A stretch of 64,000 nt of DNA, from positions 143,909,167 through 143,973,166 of the forward strand of contig JAYESD010000002.1 of NCBI GenBank assembly GCA_036927565.1. The letters run 5' to 3'. This document shows positions 51,722 to 62,456 of the stretch, piece after piece. How positions within the stretch are numbered: position 1 is the stretch's first letter; each line of letters begins with the position of its first letter. The translations under genes and the position numbers were made by a program. Below the pieces are notes generated by a model that was given only the letters and a program-made list of their open reading frames with translations, was not told where the DNA came from and did no database searches. The DNA comes from Tuctoria greenei. Its lineage: Eukaryota > Streptophyta > Magnoliopsida > Poales > Poaceae.

Positions 51722-53400
51722 TCCTTAGATCTAAAGCAAGCAAACCACCATGGCATCAAACCCATCCACATACCATACATGCTTAGATCACCCATTACCA
51801 TATCATATTATCCTATTCATGTTAACCATAATCTCATCCATGCATAATTAAGTTGAATGGTATAGTTGTTTTTCCCATCCCAGCTGATTAAGCGAAGCAA
51901 AAGGTAAAAAGCCCTTCCCCACTCTCTACCATATATTCCAGGTGACAAGAGTGGTTAAACAAAGCTAGTAAACTTCCTATCATAGGATTCCCATGAAATT
52001 GACACAGCATGCAGTTTGCAAACAAAATATTTATTTCAAAACAGGATCAATATGCTTCAAGGACACTTGCCTTGCTCTTGCGGTTGATTATGGTCAACTT
52101 CTTCAAACTCTTGGTGCTGTAGATCCTCCGCGGCACTCTCTAGCGCAAATCCGTCTAATCCACACAATAAACATACAAGACAAGAAACACAATCAAAGAG
52201 TGCACAAATATTACTCAATATGACATGACATGCATGATTGATGCAAATGCAAGGTAGAACTTGTTAATAGTTTTCTTTTAATGATCACTAACTAGTTCTA
52301 ATAGCTTTTTACAAGTTTATACAGGTTTGGATGTGATTAGATGTCATTTTAGAATTAATTCAACACAATTTAGTCAGCAAAATCAGACTACTCTGCAGAA
52401 GGCCGGACTAGTCCGCACTACGTAGAACTAGTGAACTAGGGTTTTCTAGATCGACGTGAATTTGGAGATTAGGGGTTGAATTCAGGTAAGGAAAAGAGAA
52501 TAGAAGGTATACCAGGTGTTTAGAACTCCAATGAATCAAGACACTTGGAGGTAACACTTGGATCTTGATGATCTAGGGTTGGTGATGAACTTGGATGAAT
52601 TAGTGATGAAGACCGAAAGCTTGATGGAGATCTTGATCCTCTTTCGTTTCCTCCTCTCCTTCTTCTTGCTTGGGATCTCCTCCTCCCTCCTTTACGCTGG
52701 CTCTCCACGAACTAGGGTTTGGGTGGGGTGGAAAAGTGGCAAATAGATGTCAAGCAAAGGGGTGGGGTTGTTTATATAGAGGTGGAGGCTAGGGTTAGAT
52801 GGATTTCGAGTTCGAGAGGAGTAGAGGCCGGTTTAGGGTCCCACATGGGCTCTAAAAGAGTTAGGCACGACATCTCTAGGCCCACTTAACATGAAACCCA
52901 AGAAACAAGTCGTAAAACAAAAGATCAACTCGGAGTTGCGAAATATCGGACAAGTCCGTAAAGGACCGGACTAGTCCGATGTTGTCCAGAGAAAAAATCG
53001 GACAAGTCTGGTCAAAAATTGGACAAGTTCGACTTTAGTCAGAGAGGAAATCGGACAAGTCCGCTGGAACACCGGACTAGTCCGGAAAAGTCCAGGGACT
53101 TAGCAAATTTTCAAGGATTCTTGGAATATCGGCACAAAATCGGACAAGCCCGAATGTTTCCAAAGGCAAAATCGGACTAGTCCGCAGCAAAAACAGACAA
53201 GTCCGTTTTTAGTCAGAGAGAAATCGGACTAGTCCAAATTGGACTAGTCCGCACTTTCCTGCATTTTAAGTGCAGTTTTGTTCCAAATGAATTTTAAATG
53301 CTCCAAATCAATTTTAAACTCGTTCATCTTCATGTGGGTTAATGTTAAACATGTATATGAATGTATGCAAGGCATGATGCATGAAAATGAGGGTGTTATA
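51718..53400 (-). repeat. Tek-2 5' LTR, inner end deleted
   Basis: It matches 46022-47717 of the 3' LTR almost base for base, with scattered substitutions and small indels. The element-sense start is at 53400 (TATAACACCC, probably changed from TGTAACACCC). The inner 1.1 kb is missing. Bases CCGG at 51718-51721 are shared by both parents at the junction. Confidence 0.85.
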
Positions 53401-54261
53401 GCTACACACAGCACACCGGACGAGTCCGGTGTCCACCATGGACTAGTCTGATATTCCTAAACCCTAATGGTCACTTTTAGAAACCCCATATAGATAGATG
53501 TGCACGACCCAACTTCAATCTCTATTGAACCCCTGCGCCGTCACACCTCCCAAGAGCCTCAAAAACACATCTCTCCACGAAATCAAAAGCCATAAAGATC
53601 AATCCCATGAAGATACACTTTGGAACATTGGAGAGACACGATTCATCACTCATTGAGATCTTGGTTTGATTCCCTAACACACTCCTGGGATTTTCATTGT
53701 AATATTTTGAGTGTGTTCTTGGTGGAGTTCTTGTTGTAATCTTGGGGAGCCCTCAACGTGTGAGAAGGCCCCTTGAATTTGGTTATTTACCCTTTGTGAT
53801 AAGTGAAGAGGAATGGCCTTCGTGGCGATCCGACGAGGGTAGGGTTGGAGAAGACCCAGTCCTTTTGTGGACTCCTCAACGTGGATGTAGGTTGTCTCTG
53901 TGGGAACCGAACCACGAGATAAATTGCCTGTGTTCTTCCTTTGCATTCATCGTTCTTATACATCATATCAATCTAGGGATTCAATCAATCTTTCTTACTT
54001 TACGTTGAAACATCAAATATAAGATTGACTTATGGTATACCCTAGTTCACAATCGTGTAACACTTTAATTACAAGTATATTTCCGCTGCATACATTCTAG
54101 AATCGAATTAATCAATCAAACTTGATTAACCTAGTCACTGCACACCAAACTTGTCCGCACTTGACCGGATTAGTCTGATATCTCGAGTTTTGATCTGGTT
54201 GTTATGTTTTGCAGGTTCCGACAAAATTCAAAAAGGCCTATACACCCCCCTCTAGGACACA
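53401..54261 (+). repeat. Sire-2 5' LTR, second part
   Basis: Resumes with GCTAC (53401-53405), then 'ccggacgagtccgg' and 'ggactagtctgatatt', continuing the motif series. It ends ..CTCTAGGACACA at about 54261, a few bases before the primer site. The exact LTR end is an estimate. Confidence 0.65.
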
Positions 54262-54267
54262 TTAAAT

Positions 54268-54280
54268 TGGTATCAGAGCG
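54268..54280 (+). other. Primer-binding site (tRNA-Met type) of Sire-2
   Basis: TGGTATCAGAGCG, six bases after the estimated LTR end. Confidence 0.88.
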
Positions 54281-54317
54281 GGTTCTTCTAGAAGGAGACT
54301 AATCGCTCTAAGATATC

Positions 54318-56715
54318 ATGTTGGACATGAATGACGTACACATGAGCAATGACCAAGAGAAGGTTGATGAAGACAAGAACCAGAAATTGGAAAAGCTCCT
54401 CGATGCCATTCAAGACTTCGAGGATGACGATGAGGAGACGCTGGAACTCAAGGCGCTCCTAAGGAAGAAAACCCTTTCCGAGGGAAAGGTGAAGATCGAA
54501 TATGATAAGAGAAAGAAGGAGAGTAGTCACACCGACTACTCCCGATATCCTTTTAACTATGAACGCCTAAATTCTAACAATAATCATTATCTATCTATTC
54601 CACTTAGAAATGCCCCACACTTTTACGGCAGTGGTTACTCAATGTGGAGGCAAAATATGAAAATTCATTTGATTTCTCTAAATCCAAATTTGTGGCACAT
54701 AGTATGCACAGGAATAGATATCCCGGATGATGATGAGGAGCTCACACTGAGCCAAGAGCAAGCCATCCATCGAAATGCTCAAGCTGTTGCAGTCATTACT
54801 TCATCGCTCAGTCGGGACGAGTTTACAAAGGTGGATGGACTCGAGATTGCGAAGGAGATATGGGATACATTGCAAACCGCACATGCAGGCGATTGTCATG
54901 TGCGAGAACTGAAGATCGAGATGATTGAAGGTGACCTAGGACATTTCGCAACCGAAGAAGATGAGTCACCCCAATACATGTACAACCGATTAAGGACGCT
55001 CATCAACAAGGTGCGAGCATATGGAAGCAAGAAGTGGAATGACCACAAGGTTGTGAAGCTCATCCTTAGAGCCTTAATGCCTCGAAACGTCACCTTATGC
55101 TCAATGATACGAGAAAGCCCCGAATACAAGAAGATGACACCGGATGAGATACTTGGGAAAATCATCAACTTTGAGGTGATGGAAAAACAAGCTAAACATG
55201 TTAAGGAAATTGCCGACCTCACCTCGGCAAAGAAGAAAGGGGTCGCTCTAAAGTCCACCCTTAAGCCCTTGTCTAAAGAAGCTCGAGAAGATCAACGAGA
55301 AGAAGACGATGATGATGAAAGTAGTGACTTGGATGAAGATGACATGATACTGTTCATGAAGAAATTCAAGAAGATGATGAAGAAGAGACAAGGCGCTACG
55401 TCAAGTGAAGGAAAATACAAGGAATAATCAATGCCAAAGTTGAGGCGGGCATGCTATAATTGTGGTGAGTATAGCCACTTTATAGTTGATTTCCCATATG
55501 AAGAGAATAAGAAGAAGACCAAAGAAGTCAAGCCTCAACCCAAGAAATTCTTCAAGAAGAAGAAACAAGCCGAACAAGCACACATAGGAAAAGAGTGGGA
55601 CTCAAATGATGAGTCCTCCTCAGAAGAAGAGGAAGAGATGGCAAGCATAGCCACGAAAAGACATCCAAGAAGTCCACTCTCTTCCCTACACTCAGCACAT
55701 GGAAGGGGAATGACACTTGCCTCATGGCAAAGGAAGGTAAACGCATGGTAACAACAAAACCCTCTTCTATACATTCCTATTCTAGTGATAGTGAAATTAA
55801 TAGTGCTAATGAAGACATGCTCATTGGACTAGATAAGAAAACAGCCACAAAAATGAAGTTTTTGCTTGATCAACTTGTTGAGAAGGAGAGGTTAATACAT
55901 TGTCAAGAAGACATGATTATCTCTCAAAAGGAGGAACATGTTGAACTTGACAAGCTTCTAGAACTTGAAAAGGAGCGAAGCAAGTCACTAGAGCTTGAAT
56001 TAGCTTCAAGCAAGGAAGCATGCTTGGAGTTAAGCAACTCAAATGCTACAATCAAGGACGAACTTGATAACCTAATCAAGGTTAACATGATCCTTGAAGT
56101 GCAAGTTGAGTCACTCAAGCAAGGTGACCCTTCATCCTCTTCAAGTTCACCTTCTCAACCCATTAAAACTGAAGTTGCTTCTACTTGTACATGTGGTAAG
56201 GTTGACAGCAGTTTGAAAGACAAGTCAACCTCTACCAAGGACAAGCATCCTGCACAAAATGGCATATTTGACAAGGAAAAGATCAAATATGCACGTAGTG
56301 CATATATGGTCACAAGACCTCCAAATGTCAAATATGGCATTGGTTACTCTTATGGTGAAAAGCAACAAGCTAGAAGCCATAAGAATAACAAGGATAGCAA
56401 TGTCTTTGTAAAGGGAAGACTCTCTCAAACTGGAAAATCCAAAATTAATGAATCCAACACGCATGATCACCGGACTAGTTCGGTCCTTCGGGCAAGTCCG
56501 GTCTCCGAGACTAGTCCTGTGTATAAACAACAACAGTTGCTATTCAAAACTTTCAATGCATCTTAGGTCTTAATGAGAAGTAATTATGGAAAAGTTTATG
56601 CTCATTATGTTGGGCCACGCTATGAGAACACCAAATCTCATGTGTGGGTGCCCAAATCCCTTGTGACTAACCTAAAAGGACCCAAGTAAGCTTGGGTACG
56701 TAAAACCAAGGCATA
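54318..56715 (+). pseudogene. gag: Sire-2 gag, broken
   Basis: Open from MLDMNDVHMSND to a TAA at 55425-55427 (369 codons; UBN2-type capsid with YSMWRQNMKIHL, KEIWDTLQTAH, and MTPDEILGKIINFE). The same frame continues in CYNCGEYSHFIVDF, a zinc knuckle in which the last Cys is Phe. An indel near 55700 changes the frame, then MAKEGKRMVTT leads into a long coiled coil (about 55850-56115) and a Ser-rich linker (to 56560). A TAG at 56564 is followed by the typical Sirevirus gag end VWVPKSLVTNLKGPK ... KTKA with TAA at 56713-56715. Confidence 0.8.
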
Positions 56716-56723
56716 ATCTGTTT

Positions 56724-59700
56724 TTGCGGGCCTATTCCTCCGGTGGATCTAAACGGGTGCTTGACAGTGGCTGCACCAACCATATGACCGGAGAAAGAAG
56801 GATGTTCGTTGAATATGAAGCAAATGAGGATCCAAGCGAGGGCATCTATTTTGGAGACAATAGTCAAGGAAAGGTGCTCGGTACCGGTAAAATTGCCATA
56901 TCATCTAAACACACTCTTTCTCACATATTACATGTTGATTCCTTAGATTACAACCTGCTGTCCATATCTCAATTATGTGACAATGGTTATAATTGCTTGT
57001 TCACTAATGAGGGTGTGACCGTCTCTAGGAGGAGTGATGGTTCCATTGCATTCAAGGGTATGTTAAAGGGAAAGCTTTATCTTGTTGACTTCAACAAGGA
57101 CAAAGCCGAATTTGACACATGCTTGATTGCAAAGACCAACATGGGTTGGCTGTGGCATAGACAGCTAGCGCATGTTGGTATGAGGAATCTTCAAAAACTC
57201 CTCAAGGGCGATCACATCTGAGGTTTGAAGGATGTTTTTTTTTTTGAGAAAGACGGGCCTTGTAGCGTGTTCCAAGCCGGGAAGCAAGTTGGAGCACCTC
57301 ATCCCGCGAAGAACGTCACGACTACAACAAGACCGCTCGAGCTACTTCACATGGACTTATTCGGTCCAATTGCCTACATAAGCATCGACGGTAACAAATA
57401 TGGTTTAGTAGTTGTTGATGATTTTTCTCGCTTCACTTGGGTTTTCTTTTTACATGATAAGTCAGAAACACAAGGAATACTTAAGAAGTTCTTCAAGCGA
57501 GCTCAAAATGAATTCTCATTGACAATCAAGAACATTCGAAGCGACAATTGCATGGAGTTCAAGAACAGACAAGTGGAGGAGTACCTGGATGAAGAAGGCA
57601 TAAAGCACGAGTTTTCAGCTCCGTACTCCCCTCGACAAAATGGAGTTGCCAAAAGAAAGAACCGAACCCTCATAGAGATGGCAAGAAAAATTCTCGATGA
57701 GTACAAGACCTCGGATCAATTTTGGGCGGAAGCGGTCAACACCGCTTGCCACGCCATAAATCGACTCTATCTTCATCGATTACTCAAGAAGACATCCTAT
57801 GAGCTACTCACCGGTAACAAGCCTAATATTTCATATTTTCGAGTTTTCGGTTCCAAATGTTATATTTTGAAAAAGAAGCCTAGGACCTCAAAGTTCGCTT
57901 CGAAGTCCGATGAAGGTTTCTTGCTTGGCTATGATTCGAACACTTACGCCTATCATGTCTACAACAAGACCTCTGGACTTGTCAAAGTGGCACGTGATGT
58001 AGTGTTCAATGAATCTAATGGCTCCCAAAAGGAGCAAGTTGATCCATGTGTGCTAGGTAAAGAAGAAGCTCCTTGTCAAGCATTGAGAAGAATGGCGCTA
58101 GGCGAAGTTCGACCACAAGAGTCACCTCTACATATGCACGAGGAAAACAAACCACAAGAGGAGATCAATGATCAAGGGGAAGCTTCCATACAAGATCAAC
58201 CTCATGAAAGTGAAGATGATCAACAAGTCAATGAGGGAAACAATTTAGGGGGAGTAAAAGATGATCATGAAGATTCAAGACAGCAAGTACCACACACAAG
58301 AGTACACCAATGCGTCCATAGGGATAACCCAATCGACAACATCATCGGTGACATCCAAAAAGGAGGAACTACTAGATCTCGCATAGATAATTTTTGTGAG
58401 CATTACTCGTTTGTGTCCTTCTTGGAACCACGCAGGGTTGAGGATGCATTGAAGGATCCGGATTGGGTAGTGGCCATGCAAGAACTCAACAATTTCAAAA
58501 GGAATGAGGTGTGGGAACTAGTCGAAAGACCCAAATCCAACGTCATCGGCCCAAAATGGGTCTTCCGCAACAAACAAGACGAACACGGGGTGGTGACAAG
58601 GAACAAGGCACGAATTGTGGCCAAAGGGTATTCACAAGTCAAAGGTTTGGATTTCGATGAAACCTTTGCATCCGTAGCTAGATTTGAGTCCATTAGAATA
58701 TTACTTGCATATGCTACTCATCATGATTTCAAGCTCTATCAAATGGATGTGAAAAGCGCCTTCCTCAACGGACCAATCAAGGAGGAGGTGTATGTGGAGC
58801 AACCCCCCAGGTTTGAAGACGAAGTGTTCCCCGACCACGTATTTAAATTGCGTAAGGATCTCTACGGCCTCAAACAAGATCCTAGAGCTTGGTATGAGTG
58901 TCTTAGAGATTTCTTGATTGAAAATGGCTTTAAGATCGGTAAAGTAGATTATACATAGTTTACAAAGAACTTTGACAATGATCATTTTGTTTATCAAATC
59001 TATGTTGATGATATAATCTTTGGTTCAACTAACAAATCTTTTTGTGAGGAGTTTAGTAAAATAATGACAGATAGGTTTGAGATGTCCATGATGGGTGAAC
59101 TAAAGTACTTCATGGGATTCTAAGTGAGGCAACAAAAGGAAGGGACGTTCATAAGCCAAACTAAGTACACTCAAGACATACTCAAGAAGTTTGGGATGGA
59201 CAAGGCAAAGCCCATAAAGACTCCCATGGCAACGAATGGCCACTTGGATCTCAATGAAGATGGACCTAGTGTAGACCAAAAGGCATATCGCTCCATGATT
59301 GGATCTCTACTCTATCTATGTGCATCTAGGCCAGACATTATGTTGAGTGTATGTTTGTGTGCAAGATTTCAAGCCAATCCTAAGGAGTGTCACTTGACAA
59401 CCGTAAAAGGGATCTTGAAATATTTAGTTCATACACCCAACCTTGGTCTATGCAGATTATGCTGGATGCAAAGTAGATAGAAAAAGTACCTCCGGTACAT
59501 GCCAATTCCTAGGTAGATCCCTAGTTTCATGGTCCTCCAAGAAACAAAACTCCATTGCCCTGGCAACGGCCGAAGCAGAGTATGTTGCAGCCGGGAGTTA
59601 TTGTGCACAACTCCTTTGGATGAGACAAACTCTAAGGGATTTCAGTTACAATATGAACCATATTCCACTCCTTTGTGATAATGAGAGTGCCATTAAAATT

Positions 59701-59830
59701 GCTCATAATCCAGTTGAGCACTCTAGAACAAAACACATAGACATCCGACATCACTTCTTGAGAGACCACTCCATGAAAGGAGATATAGACATTTCCCTTG
59801 TCAACACCGAAAAGCAATTAGCCGACATAT
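56724..59830 (+). pseudogene. pol: Sire-2 pol, broken and cut by Sire-1b
   Basis: Protease (VLDSGCTNHMTG) is in a frame +1 to the end of gag. GAG-pre-integrase (WHRQLAHVG) follows, with a TGA at 57219 and a T10 run at 57234. Integrase: the finger pair CSVFQAGK has Phe for the second Cys (57270), and the catalytic Glu in NGVVERKN is Lys here (NGVAKRKN, 57651). RT: YQMDVKSAFLNG, a TAG after GKVDYT (58956), YVDDIIFGS and a TAA at 59121. A deletion of about 40 bases lies near 59447, then RNase H (DRKSTSGTCQF, ATAEAEYVAAGS, CDNESAIKIAHNP, HIDIRHHF) ends at EKQLADI, where Sire-1b begins. Dead many times over. Confidence 0.88.
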
Positions 59831-61454
59831 TGTAGGATCGAAGAGCACGTGAAAAGCTACCAGAGGGGGGGTGAATGGTAGATTTAAAAATCTTACGCAG
59901 TGGAAACAATTAAACCCCAACCCCTTCGGCAGAAAAACGATCTGTTAAATAAATCATGTGTGAGACTAATTTAAACGTGTTTCACCGTGAAAAAAGTTAT
60001 ATATATCAGAGAGAAACAAGTCACGAAGACAACACAACAAGAATAACTCAAATCCGTCGAGAAAAACTCAAGTTACGATCGTAAGATCAAACAAAGGTCA
60101 ATCTGCCCTACCTGAGAAAAAAAACAGTTCTGGAATGCTGCAAAGAATCTCGTGTAGATCATAGACCACAAATCCAATGACCGTGAAATTTTGAAAGATG
60201 ATAGATAATCAAGTTTTGAAGACAAACCAAAAAGAATCACGTCAATTGGATCTGTAAAACTTGAGTTATGATAAAACCACCAACGAAAGGTAGTGCTGTC
60301 CAGAAACTCGACGAGTAAAACTTGTCTGGAACAAGTCGGACGAACAAGGCACAAAAGTTCCTTCAAAATACGAATTTTATTCAATAGAACACAAGAGTAA
60401 CATCCCCAAAGTCGTGCACCACGAGCTCTGGGCTCCCTTTCTTATATAACCAGCTCGAAAGCCAACTCAACTCAAATCAGGAACCTAATCCTACTCTGTT
60501 CACGAATCGTAACTTTCCATAACTGCTTAGGATTCTTCTATACACAGATAGAAGCAATCTTAAGACTTCCAAACACCTTAGGAACGTATCCCACATTCGT
60601 AAATAACTCAAATTAGTGACCCACACGAAATCCTATCATAACCAACTCAAATCTTTCCATATTTCAGTCAAAACCGACTCAGCCGCAGCCTTAGTCCATA
60701 ACCTAGTCGGTTGGACCTTTCCGACCAACTCTTTACGTTCACATCTCTTCATCACATCTCGGAACCATGTAGCCACGTCCATACACTCCTGGCACACATG
60801 CAAACATCTTCCAATGACGTCCATGATACGTTCACATGCATTGTTCTTGATTCAATCATGTTGCGCAACCTCCTGATCAGCTCAACCACAGTTCCTCCTG
60901 AATTTGGTTGTTGGAACCTCATCTCCTCCCTGAGACTAGTCCAATGGATCCCATCACCAGCCATGTCTTGAACTCAAGCAACACCTACACATGAATAAAC
61001 AACCAATCCATACGAGCCCAAGTCCTCGACTTGACTCAAGTTAGTTCCGAACACCACACCTTACGTGAGAACCTCACATAAGCATGTTGCAAAACCACAG
61101 TAACACGATATCATCCATGTCAACCAAAAATGCACCAAAGACTTAGCAAATGAATACTAAGCAATCTTTCCAGAGATGTAAAGCAAGTACGAAACATTGC
61201 AAATGAAAAACAGAAGCATTGTGGCCAAGTTCCGGATCTTGCCAGAGCAACCCAGACCTTGAGATGGAGCTAACAAAAGCTAGTAGAACCTAGCGCTGAA
61301 ACTTACCAAAACTAGTATAACCAAGCTCCCGCCGGAGCTTACAAAACTAGCAGGACCTTAATAAAAAAGGTGTTTTGGTGATATTCAAAACTTTTATCAT
61401 CAAAGCAAGTGTATTCACTACAAGCCAATGTATTCAACACACATAGGTCTTACA
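59831..61454 (-). repeat. Sire-1b 3' LTR
   Basis: 1624 bases, TGTAAGACC to GATCCTACA in element sense, about 280 shorter than in Sire-1. The main loss is in the AGCTCCGG array, of which only about five motifs remain (61228-61350). It is otherwise colinear, with many substitutions, so this copy is clearly older or from another subfamily. Confidence 0.88.
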
Positions 61455-62456
61455 ATCTCCCCCTCGATGAATGCATTGGCAACACCATTTAAAATCCGAA
61501 CATTGGCTTATTCACATAAAAGTTTTGAAGGCAATTTCTCCTCCTTTGTAAATCAAAAGTAAAATGAGAAGAAAATCCAAAAAATGTCCCATATTATCTC
61601 TCCCCCTTTATTATCTCTCCTTATGCACATATTCTCTTTCTCTTCATGCTTATCTCTCCCCCTTTGAAAATGTATTCAGCAAGTCATGAGCATATAAACA
61701 AATTATCTCTCCCCCTTTAGTTGTTATGAGCATATTATAACATATACATATAAACAAAGCTCATCCAAGTCATACTATCAAGTACCTTACATTATCACAT
61801 CAATGAAATACGTAAAGTACTGTAAGCCATGCTAGAGATCAAATGTAATTTTCAATTTAAGTCAGGATCTCACAAACTTAACTATTTCAAAACCTGAAAT
61901 CATGACACTAGTTGCTGCATTTTATTATTTTTCAAAGCATAAATTTAGATCATATGATATTTGCAAGAGATTATATGCGCATCTGCCTTATTCTAACGAA
62001 TCAAGCCAAGCCTATGTCATTTGACAGTCAGAAGCTTAAGGACATGGTTTTAGTCATACACAACTTCTTCCAAGTTCATATCTAAGTGCAATGATAAGCC
62101 ATCTCAAAAGAAGAAGTGCGATGCATGCATATTCTCTTGATCTTTTCTCAATTTATATTTGTTCACAAAAACTCAACATGTTAGTTGATTACTTGATTAA
62201 TTCTTAATGATTAAAAGCACTTGTGAACATGTAACAAATTCAAAACAGCAAGAAAGTTTGACCATGACCAGTTTTAGTGTAAGTAATTATTCCAATTACT
62301 AGACATGGCAAAAACTACAAAATGTATAACACGAGTAATGTAGTAAGAACTTTCAGCATGTAAAATGAATCACAAAGTCATATATGTATGAAATACTATG
62401 CTCATATTATTTTAATTTCAGATTCACACAGACTTCCCAAGTTTCAAAACACCACC
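61455..62456 (-). other. Sire-1b 3' noncoding region with PPT-like tracts
   Basis: In element sense the terminal PPT (complement of 'tctccccctcgatga', 61455) is preceded by further purine tracts near 61600, 61655 and 61710. Colinear with 37119-38122 of Sire-1, including the small ORF on the opposite strand (61902-62085, with one extra T). Confidence 0.7.

Larger units (their letters stand above)
44887..53400 (-). mobile_element. Tek-2: Tekay-like Ty3/gypsy element, interior replaced by truncated Tat-C
   Basis: The minus-strand 3' LTR is 44887-47717 and the partial 5' LTR 51718-53400. The target duplication GCTAC stands at 44882-44886 and 53401-53405. Of its own interior only the PPT and about 40 bases remain (47718-47759). 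The gap is filled by Tat-C, which ends abruptly at the LTR fragment. A deletion therefore removed the rest of Tat-C, the Tek-2 interior and the inner part of the 5' LTR. Confidence 0.8.
44191..59830 (+). mobile_element. Sire-2: decayed Ty1/copia Sirevirus (interrupted twice)
   Basis: 5' LTR 44191-44886 plus 53406-54261, primer site 54268-54280, gag about 54318-56715, pol about 56724-59830. The LTR is split by Tek-2 (44887-53400) and the RNase H region is cut by Sire-1b at 59830. The rest (end of pol, 3' LTR) lies beyond the window. The gag zinc knuckle plus coiled coil, the gag/pol frame change and the CGGACTAGTCCG LTR motifs fit Sirevirus. Many stops, indels and active-site losses show that it is dead. 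Confidence 0.85.
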
